Source: Rosistilla carotiformis
Lineage (GTDB): Bacteria; Planctomycetota; Planctomycetia; Pirellulales; Pirellulaceae
DNA length: 64,000 nt
Reading direction: 5' to 3'
Assembly: GCF_007753095.1 (NCBI RefSeq)
Contig: NZ_CP036348.1
Location: 558,001-622,000 of the forward strand
The position numbers were made by a program, and so were the translations under genes. Of the stretch, positions 43,804-52,560 are shown one piece after another (position 1 is the first letter of the stretch; every line of letters begins with the position of its first letter). The notes under the pieces are model-generated. The model saw only the letters and a program-made list of their open reading frames with translations. It did no database searches and was not told the origin of the DNA.

Positions 43804-44601
43804 CTAGGCGGCTTGGCGTTTGAGGATCCGTTCCATCCAGCCGCGTCGGCGCACCTGAGGCAATTTGGCAACCGCTTGTCCGTTTACCACGGCCAGCGGA
43901 TTGTGGCAGCAGATCGCTTTTGCATACGGTTCGCCCACCAGTTCGCTGGCTCGTTCAAAGCTGCGTCGCATCAGGGGCTTGCGACGGCGGGTGCCATGGG
44001 CGTCCGAGGCGATGAAATGGGTGAGCCCGTTTTGCAACATCCATTCACTCATCTTCTTCGGAGCGCTCCCGAAAACGCCTGTCAGGCTGTCGGCGGTGAT
44101 CTGCATCAAGCAGCCCGCTTCGACCAATGGCGGAATCAATTCGGGCCGCTTCAAGATCCCCTCGTTCCGTTCGGGATGCGACAAAATGCCGACCATGCCA
44201 AGCTTCTTCAGATTGGCGATCACCGGTTCCAAAGGAAAGTAGAGTTCGTGTGGCAATTCCAACAGTACGTGCTTGCGACGATCCGCTAGCGAAACGCAGT
44301 CGCCGCTGGCCAGCCGTTGGATCATGTCCAGATCGATGCGGACATCCGCCCCCGGACGAACAGCCAGGCGAATACCTTGCTCTTGAAGACGGGTTTGGAA
44401 TTCGGCTGTCAGTCGTCGGATCTCTTCGCCTGTGGTCAGCGAGTATTGCCCCAATTGATGCGGAGTCAATACGGAGCAGCGAATGCCATCCTGAACGGCA
44501 ATCCGAGCCATGGCCAGCGATTCATCCCAGTCCCTAGCGCCATCATCGATACCCGGCAGCAAATGGCAGTGAATATCAATAAACGCGAGTTCCTCGTCCA
44601 T
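43804..44601 (-). CDS. CpsB/YwqE-type PHP-family tyrosine phosphatase
   Basis: A 265-residue manganese-dependent phosphatase of the PHP superfamily. It carries DIHCHLLPGIDDGARDWDES, SVLTPHQLGQYS, VGILSHPERNEGI and FIASDAHGTRRR. Homologues dephosphorylate bacterial tyrosine kinases that control capsule or exopolysaccharide export. No tyrosine kinase gene is in the window, so the partner is not known. I chose the ATG at 44601; a TTG lies one codon upstream. Confidence 0.88.
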   Translation of the reverse strand: MDEELAFIDIHCHLLPGIDDGARDWDESLAMARIAVQDGIRCSVLTPHQLGQYSLTTGEEIRRLTAEFQTRLQEQGIRLAVRPGADVRIDLDMIQRLASGDCVSLADRRKHVLLELPHELYFPLEPVIANLKKLGMVGILSHPERNEGILKRPELIPPLVEAGCLMQITADSLTGVFGSAPKKMSEWMLQNGLTHFIASDAHGTRRRKPLMRRSFERASELVGEPYAKAICCHNPLAVVNGQAVAKLPQVRRRGWMERILKRQAA

Positions 44602-44969
44602 CAAACGACATCCTTGTCACAGTGGTTGAAGTGATACGTCGGGGAATCTCCCATCGAGCCGTGGAACTGTCAAGTTCATTCGTCACAATCGGGCCGGTTC
44701 GGCGCGCACCGAATCCCCCGGGTGTGGCAATCGTTGCGTTTTCAGCCTCGTTTGCTAGCGTTAGCCGGTGGGGCGGCGTTATTGCAAGCAACCGATGCTC
44801 TGCGTTGCGGCAATCGGTGTGGTCGCTTTGTGTTGACCCTTGAAGTGGCACGCGTTAGAAACATGTATCGAATCTGCAGCTTTGCCGCCTCTCGGATTAA
44901 GCTAGCTCGGTGTCGCTTACGCATCCCCCCTGCCCTGCCCTCTCTCGCCTCATTGTTTTGGACCCCACG
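44602..44969. other. Divergent intergenic region (368 bp)
   Basis: No credible gene. It should hold promoters in both directions (CpsB-like to the left, DUF3365 to the right). A C-rich motif at 44925-44940 lies 29 nt before the rightward start. I could not identify -35/-10 elements with confidence. Confidence 0.45.
44925..44940 (+). repeat. C-rich intergenic motif, copy n
   Basis: CCCCCCTGCCCTGCCC, 29 nt upstream of the ATG at 44970. Confidence 0.75.
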
Positions 44970-45521
44970 ATGAAATATCGATTCACAGCGATCGGATTGT
45001 TGTTGGCTTTCGGCTTCTCGTTGCTAGCGGTGTCCGCCGATGAGCCGACTGGGGAGCCGACCGCCATGGAGGTCGCCGCGCCTGCGACGCTCTCGGAAGC
45101 GCGTAGCCGAGCGACGTTGTTGCACGAGACGCTGCACGGGACCTTGCAGGTGGTGCATCGCGACTTTTTCGACGAAGACGATTCGCACACGATCCCGTCG
45201 GCTTCGTTGGAGGATGTCTTCGAAGCACTGGCCGATAGTTTTCAAGTCGATTTAAAATGGTTAGTGGTGAATACCGACATCGTGAATGTCGACCATCGCC
45301 CAGAGGACGCCTTTGAACGCGCGGCGGTCAAGGCGCTCGCAGCCGGTAAGCCTTATTTTGACGGCGTCGAGGGGGACCGTTATCGCTTCGCCGGCCCGAT
45401 TCGATTAGCATCGCAGTGCCTCAAATGTCATGTCAAACACCGCACCAGCACGCACAATCGGACCGCGGGGCTATTGATTTCGATGCCGCTGAAATTGGAG
45501 CATTCCCCATCGCAGCGGTGA
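44970..45521 (+). CDS. Exported DUF3365-like single-heme protein
   Basis: A 183-residue protein with a signal peptide (TAIGLLLAFGFSLLAVSADE). The mature part resembles DUF3365/Tll0287-like sensors. It has one c-type heme site near the C-terminus, ASQCLKCHVKH (C150, C153, H154), and an upstream region that could form a PAS-like fold (AAVKALAAGKPYFDGVEGDR). It may be a heme-based redox or gas sensor or an electron carrier. The downstream DinB gene is on the same strand 99 nt away. Confidence 0.7.
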   Translation: MKYRFTAIGLLLAFGFSLLAVSADEPTGEPTAMEVAAPATLSEARSRATLLHETLHGTLQVVHRDFFDEDDSHTIPSASLEDVFEALADSFQVDLKWLVVNTDIVNVDHRPEDAFERAAVKALAAGKPYFDGVEGDRYRFAGPIRLASQCLKCHVKHRTSTHNRTAGLLISMPLKLEHSPSQR

Positions 45522-45620
45522 TGCGGTCTGGCGAAGTGTTGTGGCGACCCCGGTGCTGGGCCGCGGAATCTACGATCGTTTCGTTGCTGAATTTTGCTTG
45601 GGAACCCTGAGGAGTCCATC

Positions 45621-46097
45621 ATGGCGTCGAATCCATTGATCGATGAATACCTTGCCGGCGGGGCGCAGTTGCGTGCGGCGGTCACCGGTCTGACCAGTGC
45701 TCAATTGGACGCGACACCGATCCCGGGAAAGTGGTCGACGCGTCAGGTGATTTGCCACGTTGCGGACTTTGAATTGGTGTACGCCGATCGGATGAAGCGG
45801 GTGATCGCTGAGCAGGAGCCCACTTTTTTCGCGGGCGATCCCGACCAGTTTGCTGCGGCGTTGGCCTACGATCAGCGTGATGCCGTTGAGGAATTGCAAT
45901 TGGTCGAAGCGGTGCGCGCCTCGATGGCTCGGATCCTCCGCACGCTGGACGCTGCCGATTTCCAGCGGATCGGGAATCACAATGAAGCCGGACCACAAAC
46001 GCTGGCGTCGCTGCTGGAAAAGATCACCCATCATCTGCAGCATCATGTGCGTTTCATCGAGGAAAAGCGTGCAGCGCTGGAGGCGCTGAATCGATGA
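45621..46097 (+). CDS. DinB/YfiT-like protein
   Basis: A 158-residue four-helix-bundle protein of the DinB superfamily. The metal-ligand His pattern is visible: PGKWSTRQVICHVADFELVY and TLASLLEKITHHLQHHVRFI. Members are metal-dependent transferases or hydrolases, including thiol transferases. The ATG at 45621 follows GAGGAG. Its stop overlaps the MOSC gene start by 4 nt, so they are translationally coupled. Confidence 0.85.
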   Translation: MASNPLIDEYLAGGAQLRAAVTGLTSAQLDATPIPGKWSTRQVICHVADFELVYADRMKRVIAEQEPTFFAGDPDQFAAALAYDQRDAVEELQLVEAVRASMARILRTLDAADFQRIGNHNEAGPQTLASLLEKITHHLQHHVRFIEEKRAALEALNR

Positions 46098-46792
46098 CCG
46101 TGCAATGCCACGCGGAACTGATTTCGGTCCAGATTGGGCTGCCACGAATCATCCCGGCGGAGAAGCCTTGGGTGACGGGGTTCTGGAAAGAACCGGTCGG
46201 TGAACCGCTGTGGCTAGGGACGACGAATCTTCAGGGCGACGGCCAAGCCGATCTCGTCAATCATGGTGGGCCGCACAAGGCGGTCTGTGTCTATTCGGCA
46301 GATCACTTTCCGACCTGGCGTGAAACGCTGGGACTCGAAGATCTGAGGGCCGGTGCCTTTGGCGAGAACTTTACAGTTTCCGATCTGACCGAGCAGGACG
46401 TTTGTATCGGTGACGTTTGGTCGGTCGGCGATGCGGTCGTGCAGGTATCTCAACCGCGTCAGCCGTGTTGGAAATTGGCGCGGCGCTGGGGGATCAAGGA
46501 CCTCGCCTATCAAGTGCAGCAGACGGGGCGGACGGGTTGGTATTTTCGGGTGCTCGAAGAAGGATTGGTCGGACCTGGGATGCGTTTGGGATTGGTCGAT
46601 CGATCCTCGGATCCCTGGACGATCGAAGCCGCCAATCGCGTGATGCATCACGACAAGCAGAATCTCGATGACGCGTCGCGGTTAGCCGCGGTCGCCGCAT
46701 TGTCACCCAGTTGGCAAGCGACACTGCAGAAACGGATCGACAAACAAGTGGCCAGCGATGAACGCTTGCGTCTCGATGGTGCTGGCGACTGA
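46094..46792 (+). CDS. MOSC domain protein (YiiM-like)
   Basis: A 232-residue MOSC protein. Family blocks: NHGGPHKAVCVYSADHFPTW, GAFGENFTVSDL, GDAVVQVSQPRQPCWKLARR with the conserved Cys, and TGWYFRVLEEG. A C-terminal helical extension follows, as in E. coli YiiM, which reduces N-hydroxylated compounds with a molybdenum cofactor. It is coupled to DinB by a 4-nt ATGA overlap. It is convergent with the NtrC-like regulator. Confidence 0.9.
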   Translation: MTVQCHAELISVQIGLPRIIPAEKPWVTGFWKEPVGEPLWLGTTNLQGDGQADLVNHGGPHKAVCVYSADHFPTWRETLGLEDLRAGAFGENFTVSDLTEQDVCIGDVWSVGDAVVQVSQPRQPCWKLARRWGIKDLAYQVQQTGRTGWYFRVLEEGLVGPGMRLGLVDRSSDPWTIEAANRVMHHDKQNLDDASRLAAVAALSPSWQATLQKRIDKQVASDERLRLDGAGD

Positions 46793-46826
46793 CGAAGGTT
46801 GGATGCTTTGGCTTGGTGAACGCCGT

Positions 46827-48194
46827 TCAATGCAATCCATAGCGCCCCATCTTGTAGTGCAGCGTGCGGATGCTGATCCCCAGTCGCTTGGCGGTGTTTT
46901 CGCGATGGCAGTCGCAAGCCGCCAGCGCGGCGGAGATCGTTTCGCGTTCGCAGTGCTCGACGGCGTCGGACAAAGTGCAAGCGAGCGTCGCGCGGGAATT
47001 CGATCCCGACTTTTGTTGCAGTTCCAACGGCAGTTGGTGGTCGTGGATGATGGCGTCGGTATGGGTGACGACCATCCGTTCGACGACGTTGCGAAGTTGT
47101 CGGACATTGCCTGGCCAAGGCGCAGCGACTAGCGTTTGCATCGCTTCAGGGGAGATCTGTTTCAAGGGGCGTCCGTGCCGATCGCAGAAGTGGTTTAAGA
47201 AGTGTTCGACCAGCAGCGGGATGTCTTCGCGTCGTTGTCGCAGCGAAGGGACTTCGATTGGGATCACGTTGAGGCGGTAGAACAGATCCTCACGGAAGCT
47301 GCCGTCATCGATCAGCGCCGGAACCGATTTGTTGGTCGCCGAGACGATGCGGACATTGGCCGAGAGCAGTTCTTCGCCACCGACGCGAATGAATTGTCCC
47401 GATTCGAGCACGCGCAGCAGATCGACTTGGCTCTTGGCCGACATCTCGGTGACTTCATCCAGGAACAACGTTCCGCCGCTGGCCTGTTCAAAACAGCCAG
47501 GCTTCTGCCGCGACGCGCCGCTGAAGGATCCTTTCTCGTGTCCAAACAATTCGCTCTCGAGCAGCGATTCGGGCATCGCACCGAGATTGACTGCAACAAA
47601 CGGTCCGCCGTTGCGGGGGCTTAGATCGTGGACGGCTCGGGCGATCAATTCCTTCCCCGTGCCGCTCTCTCCTTGGATCATCACGGTCGCTTCGGTCGTG
47701 GCAACTTGGCGGATCTGATGAAACACATCCTGCATCGCGGCGCAGGTCCCCAGGATGTTGGAGATCTGCCCCGCGTCGGCCAAGCGGCTGCGCAGTTGTT
47801 GGTTCTCGATTCGCAGTTCGTAGTGTTGGCGGGCTTTGCGGACCTGTTGCCGGACTAGGTTCAGGTCGAGCGGTTTGGAGATAAAATCGAACGCGCCGGC
47901 TCGCATCGCGTCGACCGCCGTTTCCACGGTTCCGTGCGCGGTGATTACGATGACGGCGGTCTCGGGATACTTGTGGGCCGTTTGGCGAACCAATTCGATC
48001 CCATCGATCTTGCCTCCCAGCCGCACATCGGCAATCACCAGCGGATAGCTCCATTGTTCAAACTTGGCCAACGCCTCTTCGGCATCGCTGGCGATGTCGA
48101 CACGTTCCGCTTCCCCTTTCAAACCCTTGGCGAGTCCCGACCGGATGTTGGGTTCATCGTCGACGATCAGCACGCTAAATTCGGATGACTTCAT
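46827..48194 (-). CDS. NtrC-family sigma54-dependent response regulator
   Basis: A 455-residue activator. The receiver domain (1-120) has D56 in LVIADVRLGG and K107 in FISKPLD. The AAA+ domain has Walker A GESGTGKE at 175-182, the sigma54-contact loop as GSFSGA (222-227) where the usual sequence is GAFTGA, Walker B FLDEV, and later VRQLRNVVERMVV. A Fis-type helix-turn-helix ends the protein (RLGISIRTLHYKMGRYG). It is co-expressed with the kinase upstream (4-nt overlap). I infer that it binds the tandem TCTGCAA dyads at 49803 and 52561. Confidence 0.93.
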   Translation of the reverse strand: MKSSEFSVLIVDDEPNIRSGLAKGLKGEAERVDIASDAEEALAKFEQWSYPLVIADVRLGGKIDGIELVRQTAHKYPETAVIVITAHGTVETAVDAMRAGAFDFISKPLDLNLVRQQVRKARQHYELRIENQQLRSRLADAGQISNILGTCAAMQDVFHQIRQVATTEATVMIQGESGTGKELIARAVHDLSPRNGGPFVAVNLGAMPESLLESELFGHEKGSFSGASRQKPGCFEQASGGTLFLDEVTEMSAKSQVDLLRVLESGQFIRVGGEELLSANVRIVSATNKSVPALIDDGSFREDLFYRLNVIPIEVPSLRQRREDIPLLVEHFLNHFCDRHGRPLKQISPEAMQTLVAAPWPGNVRQLRNVVERMVVTHTDAIIHDHQLPLELQQKSGSNSRATLACTLSDAVEHCERETISAALAACDCHRENTAKRLGISIRTLHYKMGRYGLH

Positions 48195-49621
48195 TCCTGG
48201 GTTCCTCGGGGCAGTAGCACGGTGAATTCGGTTCCCTCGGGACTGCTGCGAAAATCGATGCTGCCATCATGTTGTTGGACGATCTTGTCGCAAAGCGCTA
48301 ACCCCATGCCGGTTCCGTCGTTGCGGGTGGTGAAGTAGGGATCAAAGACCTGCGATTGAATCTCCGCGGGAATGCCGATGCCCGAATCAGCGACATCGAT
48401 GCGGATCTGGTCGTTCTGTTGGCTGACTCGGAATCGCAGCAGGCCGCCGTTGGGCATCGCGGCCATCGCGTTGAGGGCGAGGTTTAAGAAGACCTGTTCT
48501 AATCGGACGGAATCGGCTTGGATCAAACCGAGCATTTCGCACGGGGATTCGATTTTGATCTTCACCCCCTGCCGGTCGGCTTGCGGGCAAAGCAACCGCA
48601 CCAATTTGTCGATCAGCAGCGTGACGTCGACCGCGGATCGGCCGATCTCGGAGGTCGAAGCGTAATTGCGGAACCCGTCCAGGACGTTGTTGATCCGAAG
48701 CACTTCGGTTTGCAGGACTTCCAGCAGTTCTGCAACTTCCGGATCAAATGGCTCGGTCGCGAGATGCTCGCACAGCAATTGAATGTGAATCGAAACAGCG
48801 CTTAGCGGGTTTTTGATTTCATGTTGCAGTCCAGCGGCCAACGAGCCGAGCCCCATGTAGCGTTCCATTCTCCGCAGCCGTTCTTCGATCAACGCCTTCT
48901 CGGTGACATCGCGGACATATAACACGGTGCCGATATCTTCCCCCTGCTGATTGCTTAGAAGCGTGCATCCGGCGCGAAACGTGTGGCGGTGCCCGTTTTC
49001 GGTGACCCGATAGTCGCGGTCGCGAATGGCTTCGTGGTACGTGCGGACTTCGGCGCAGATCGAATCCAGTAGCGCGTGCGATTCGCCCAAGTCGGACAGA
49101 AAATGTCCGACACCTTCATCGGGCATGCCGATCAGCGTCTGTGCGCGAGGATTGGTGCTGCTGATCATGCCGTTGCGGTCGGTGGTGATTACTCCGGCAT
49201 CCATGCTGGCAAGGATATCGGTAGCGAGGACTTTGACGGCCCGCAGCGACCGCTCGCTGCTCAGGTAACCGCGGACGACAAGTGCCAAAGCAATCGTCGT
49301 GCCAATCAGGTTGACGACCAGCAGGATGGTCAGCATCCGATCGAGCCGCAACTCCCCAAGCAGGCCCTCGGCGGCGACGGCATCGCTGGGCGGCAGATGC
49401 AGCACCAAGCGGGCCATGATGCCATGCTCATGGTGGACGTCGCTGAGGATCTTGGTGGTCAGCAGTAACGACGTCAGGCTCAGAATCGCGAGCAATACTG
49501 CGATGCGGCGGATCCCGCGGCCAATGCGTCCATCGTGAATTTCAAACATCGGTGGCTTGGGCGATGAGACGCCTGGGGAACGGGATGGGGCGGAAGAGTG
49601 AAGCTGCAACGCTTGCATCAT
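48191..49621 (-). CDS. Sensor histidine kinase with PAS domain (NtrB-like)
   Basis: A 476-residue kinase. Two membrane helices (about residues 40-60 and 98-118) enclose a short periplasmic loop of about 38 residues. A PAS domain follows (VLATDILASMDAGVITTDRN to about 240), then the H-box GLQHEIKNPLSAVSIHIQLL (H267) and an ATPase domain (NLALNAMAAMPNGG; DSGIGIPAEIQSQVFDPYFT; GTGMGLALCDKIVQQHDGSI). It phosphorylates the regulator at 46827, whose start it overlaps by 4 nt. The small loop makes direct ligand sensing less likely than sensing through the membrane or PAS domain. An in-frame ATG at 49549 is a possible shorter start. Confidence 0.92.
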   Translation of the reverse strand: MMQALQLHSSAPSRSPGVSSPKPPMFEIHDGRIGRGIRRIAVLLAILSLTSLLLTTKILSDVHHEHGIMARLVLHLPPSDAVAAEGLLGELRLDRMLTILLVVNLIGTTIALALVVRGYLSSERSLRAVKVLATDILASMDAGVITTDRNGMISSTNPRAQTLIGMPDEGVGHFLSDLGESHALLDSICAEVRTYHEAIRDRDYRVTENGHRHTFRAGCTLLSNQQGEDIGTVLYVRDVTEKALIEERLRRMERYMGLGSLAAGLQHEIKNPLSAVSIHIQLLCEHLATEPFDPEVAELLEVLQTEVLRINNVLDGFRNYASTSEIGRSAVDVTLLIDKLVRLLCPQADRQGVKIKIESPCEMLGLIQADSVRLEQVFLNLALNAMAAMPNGGLLRFRVSQQNDQIRIDVADSGIGIPAEIQSQVFDPYFTTRNDGTGMGLALCDKIVQQHDGSIDFRSSPEGTEFTVLLPRGTQE

Positions 49622-49675
49622 ATATAGGGCATCACCGGAAGTTGCCCAACCGTCCGCTCCACGGAGCAGTCGCGA

Positions 49676-49692
49676 TTGGCATGGAAGATGCT
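49676..49692 (+). promoter_or_regulatory. Sigma54-like -24/-12 element facing the porin
   Basis: TTGGCATGGAAGATGCT. GG at 49678-49679 and GC at 49690-49691 are separated by exactly 10 nt, and TTGGCAT matches the dabA promoter. It reads toward the porin but would give a leader of about 275 nt that includes the two dyads at 49803-49841. The enhancer would therefore be downstream, which is unusual though possible. Confidence 0.45.
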
Positions 49693-49800
49693 TTTGATGC
49701 GGCGACCTTACCCTAAGCTTCTCCGGCGGTTGGAGGAGGGCGGCACGCCGGGATTCGTCCGGAGCTGAGAACGTCGGTTTTCGATGGCTTCGGGCCGTCG

Positions 49801-49841
49801 TGTCTGCAATGAATTGCAGACAGTCTGCGAATTATTGCAGA
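49801..49841. promoter_or_regulatory. Tandem dyads, probable binding sites of the NtrC-like regulator
   Basis: Dyad 1: TGTCTGCAA (49801-49809), 4-nt spacer, TTGCAGACA (49814-49822), perfect over 9 bp per arm. Dyad 2: TCTGCGA (49824-49830), 4-nt spacer, TTGCAGA (49835-49841), one mismatch. Core starts are 21 bp apart, two helical turns. The gap is shared by the kinase/regulator pair on the left and the porin on the right. Confidence 0.75.
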
Positions 49842-49979
49842 GCCGCCTCGACGGTTGTTCGGGTTGTATGGGATCGGATTTTAAGGGTGTAGCGGCTTGG
49901 TTTGATTGGCCGAGTTGTGTCGTATGTTCTCCAGGGATGCTTGGGAACGAGAGGTCGAATGGAAAGGGGAGTCAGGGTG

Positions 49980-51410
49980 ATGGATTGCCGTCTGGTTCAA
50001 ACGCCACGTATTCGCGATTGGTGTCGCAGGACGTTGACATCGATGGGATTCACGCTGCTCTTCTGTCACGTGGCGCTCGCCGCCGACGAGCCCCCAATGC
50101 TACCCGTTGTCCCCGACGATTCACGGGCGGCAAGCGAATCGAGCGTTCAGTTGGAACTGCAGCGGTTGCAACAACAGATCGATGAGCTCCGGGCGGGCGC
50201 GATGTCTCCCGCGGTTTGCAATCCCGAACCCGTCCTCCCGCCGAAGCCCAAATATCCAACGGTTCGAGTGACCGGCTTCATGCATGCCGATGCGTTTTGG
50301 ATCGATCAGAGCCAAGCCAACCGGACGACGCTGGGTGACGGTGATCCGGTCGTGGGAGACATTCAAGACGGTGCGGATTTCCGCCGCGCCCGCTTGGCCG
50401 CAACCGGTCAAGCGTGGGACAACGTCAGCTATATGCTGGAGATGGATTTCGGTTTCCCTGGGCGGCCAAGCTTTATGGATGTCTGGTTGGATATCGATGA
50501 CGTGGTCGGATCGAACAATTTGCGAATCGGCCAGTTTCGCCAGCCCTTTGGAATGGATGGACTGACGAGCGTCAAGGAGATGACTTTTATGGAGCGCGCC
50601 CTCCCCTTCGCCTTCCTGCCGTTTCGTCAGATCGGTGCGATGTTATATGGTCATGACAGCGATGAGGTCATGACTTGGGCGGTTTCAGGATTCCGTTTCC
50701 CCACCGATTTTAATGGTGGCAACATCGGAGATAACGGCGGCTATGGCATGGCGACTCGGGTGACCGGGGCGTTGCTTAACAATGGCCCTGGCCAAGGTCT
50801 GGTCCATGTCGGTGGCGGCTACAGCTTTGTCGATCCCTCAAACGACAGCTTCCAATATCGTAATCAGCCCGAGCTCGGCGTGTTCGAAACCGGCGGCGGT
50901 GTGCCTGCGACAGCCCCCACGTTTCTGCCGCCATTTGTCGACACGGGAGTCTTTCAGGCGAACAACAGCAATCTGTTTAATGTCGAATTTGCGACAGCCC
51001 TTGGTTCGTTCTACTCGCAAAACGAGTTTTTCTTCGCCGTCGTCGATCGCCCCGATCAATCCACGGTCGCATTCTCCGGAGCGTATTCGCAAGTGGGATA
51101 CTTCTTGACCGGCGAGTCGCGGACCTATAACGGGAAGTACGGTGTGTTCGGCCGGGTGATTCCCAACAACAGCGTTGGTCGCGGTGGCGGTTGCGGGGCG
51201 TGGGAAATCGCAGGGCGTTGGTCCTATTTGGACCTCACCGACGATGACATTTTGGGCGGAACGTTGAACGATCTGACAGCCGGATTGAACTGGTATCTGA
51301 ACCCCTATACCAAGTTCCAGTTCAACTACATCTACGCGATGTTGGACAATCCCATCTATGGCGACAGCCAAGCGGGACTCTACGCGATGCGTGCCCAAGT
51401 GGATTTCTAG
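49980..51410 (+). CDS. OprP/OprO-type outer-membrane porin
   Basis: A 476-residue outer-membrane beta-barrel. The signal peptide is FTLLFCHVALAADEPP-like, followed by a coiled-coil (SSVQLELQRLQQQIDELRAG), a Pro-rich linker and the phosphate-selective porin O/P pattern: DGADFRRARLAATGQAWDNV, DVWLDIDDVVGSNNLRIGQF, RQPFGMDGLTSVKEMTFMER. It ends ...RAQVDF with the C-terminal aromatic of barrel proteins. The family takes up small anions. The ATG at 49980 follows AAGGGGAG; a TTG at 49902 and ATG at 49959 are less likely. Its position within the cluster suggests anion (perhaps bicarbonate) entry. Confidence 0.85.
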   Translation: MDCRLVQTPRIRDWCRRTLTSMGFTLLFCHVALAADEPPMLPVVPDDSRAASESSVQLELQRLQQQIDELRAGAMSPAVCNPEPVLPPKPKYPTVRVTGFMHADAFWIDQSQANRTTLGDGDPVVGDIQDGADFRRARLAATGQAWDNVSYMLEMDFGFPGRPSFMDVWLDIDDVVGSNNLRIGQFRQPFGMDGLTSVKEMTFMERALPFAFLPFRQIGAMLYGHDSDEVMTWAVSGFRFPTDFNGGNIGDNGGYGMATRVTGALLNNGPGQGLVHVGGGYSFVDPSNDSFQYRNQPELGVFETGGGVPATAPTFLPPFVDTGVFQANNSNLFNVEFATALGSFYSQNEFFFAVVDRPDQSTVAFSGAYSQVGYFLTGESRTYNGKYGVFGRVIPNNSVGRGGGCGAWEIAGRWSYLDLTDDDILGGTLNDLTAGLNWYLNPYTKFQFNYIYAMLDNPIYGDSQAGLYAMRAQVDF

Positions 51411-51499
51411 TCGAAAGCGTATCCGATCGACGACCGCGGTCTGCGACGACGATCCCGGGTGTGGATGGTGGCGGGAGATTCGATCGTCTCGCGAAGCGC

Positions 51500-52465
51500 T
51501 CACTCGGACAACGGAACGTCCCGGAATCGACGATGGCAGGCGACGCAGTTCGCCTGGATGCGATTTACAAATGCCTGGCGCGCACGATGCGGAAGACCTG
51601 ATCGGATCGCCGCTTCCAGACCTGCCGCGGCATCCCGGCTGTCGCGGATCGATTCCAAGAATGCCTCGGGCGATTGCCGCTCGATTTCTCCACGGAGCAT
51701 TTCGGTGAAGTGTTCGCGTAGCAATAACGCTTCGTGTGCCGGATCGAGATCGGGATGCTTGGGAGAAGCCTTCCATGCGTCGGCGGCGAATTGCTTTAAA
51801 TGATCGTGCGCGTGCTCGATGGCAATCATTTGTTCGACCATCGGCGGAGGGTCGACCTTCGACTTGTAATCGACTTCCAACGCGTCGAGGGTGGTGGAGG
51901 CGATTGGTTGAGCCGCGATCGCCGCGCGATAAAGACCTTGGTAATTGCGACTGGTTCCCGCCAGTTCCAGGATCGCCGTGGCGTCCGCGGCGGGGATCTG
52001 TCCCGCGGCGATACAGGCGACTGCGGCTGCCGCCGGACTGCGGTGTTTGCCGTGATGGCAATGGATGTAGATCGGACTCTCAAGAACGCGAACGGCTTTG
52101 GCCAATTCCTGCGTGCGCTCGGTCGAGATGCCGTTGTAACCGTGAGGCAAGTGAACGTAGCGCAAGCCGAACCGCTTCGCCATTTCGACATCCGGCTGGG
52201 CCCCATCGACGCTGATAATCGTCTTGATTCCCAGCGACTGCAGTTCCGCAAACGCCTGTTCGCCCTCCGGTAGCCCCCCCGAGATCACTTGGCTGCTGAC
52301 TTGCACCGCGTTGGGTAGATGCTGGGTGGGAACACGGTGTGCAGCGATCGACGCATTGGTATCGGTAACGCTTTGCTGAGCAATGCTGAGCCTGGGGGGC
52401 ATCGCTGCTGCCGACAAACATCCCCATAAGGTGAGTGCGACAATTCGCGTTAGCTTTCGATTCAT
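51500..52465 (-). CDS. Periplasmic PTP/DSP-like phosphatase with C-terminal CxxCH heme motif
   Basis: A 321-residue protein with a signal peptide (LTRIVALTLWGCLSAAAMPP, cleavage near SIAQ). Residues 45-200 match a cysteine phosphatase fold: ISGGLPEGEQAFAELQSLGI, then the P-loop HCHHGKHRS (C137, R142; HCX5R). The C-terminal third is helical and ends with NCVACHRRFR (C307, C310, H311), a c-type heme site placed as in cytochrome c'-like bundles. The combination suggests a redox- or gas-responsive phosphatase, or an electron carrier with a vestigial phosphatase domain. It diverges from dabA and shares the regulatory gap with it. Confidence 0.75.
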   Translation of the reverse strand: MNRKLTRIVALTLWGCLSAAAMPPRLSIAQQSVTDTNASIAAHRVPTQHLPNAVQVSSQVISGGLPEGEQAFAELQSLGIKTIISVDGAQPDVEMAKRFGLRYVHLPHGYNGISTERTQELAKAVRVLESPIYIHCHHGKHRSPAAAAVACIAAGQIPAADATAILELAGTSRNYQGLYRAAIAAQPIASTTLDALEVDYKSKVDPPPMVEQMIAIEHAHDHLKQFAADAWKASPKHPDLDPAHEALLLREHFTEMLRGEIERQSPEAFLESIRDSRDAAAGLEAAIRSGLPHRARQAFVNRIQANCVACHRRFRDVPLSE

Positions 52466-52517
52466 GAGAAGTTCGCGTTGGCTGGGGGCGTTGCGTCGCT
52501 CGATCGGCAAACGGCTC

Positions 52518-52523
52518 ATTATA
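52518..52523 (-). promoter_or_regulatory. Possible -10 box of the phosphatase gene
   Basis: A perfect TATAAT on the minus strand, 52 nt before the ATG at 52465. A matching -35 is weak (TTCATT at 17-nt spacing). It lies 38 bp from the nearest dyad. Confidence 0.35.
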
Positions 52524-52560
52524 GGCCTGTCGCAGTGCAAATGAAGGCAAACATGAATCG

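Noticed and set aside
43192-44289. 365-residue plus-strand frame over the DUF1570 and CpsB genes
   Set aside because: It spans two real minus-strand genes and shows no domain or signal.
46094-46792. MOSC protein as part of the regulator operon
   Set aside because: It is on the opposite strand, convergent with the regulator, and coupled to DinB instead.
49841-49980. Sigma54 promoter between the dyads and the porin start
   Set aside because: I checked each GG for a GC 10 nt further and found none; TTGGCCGAGTTGTGTC comes close but lacks the -12 GC.
52466-52560. Sigma54 promoter for the leftward phosphatase gene
   Set aside because: A GG-N10-GC spacing exists near 52514-52527 on the minus strand, but the flanks do not fit TGGCA/TTGC; a TATAAT overlaps it and is more convincing.
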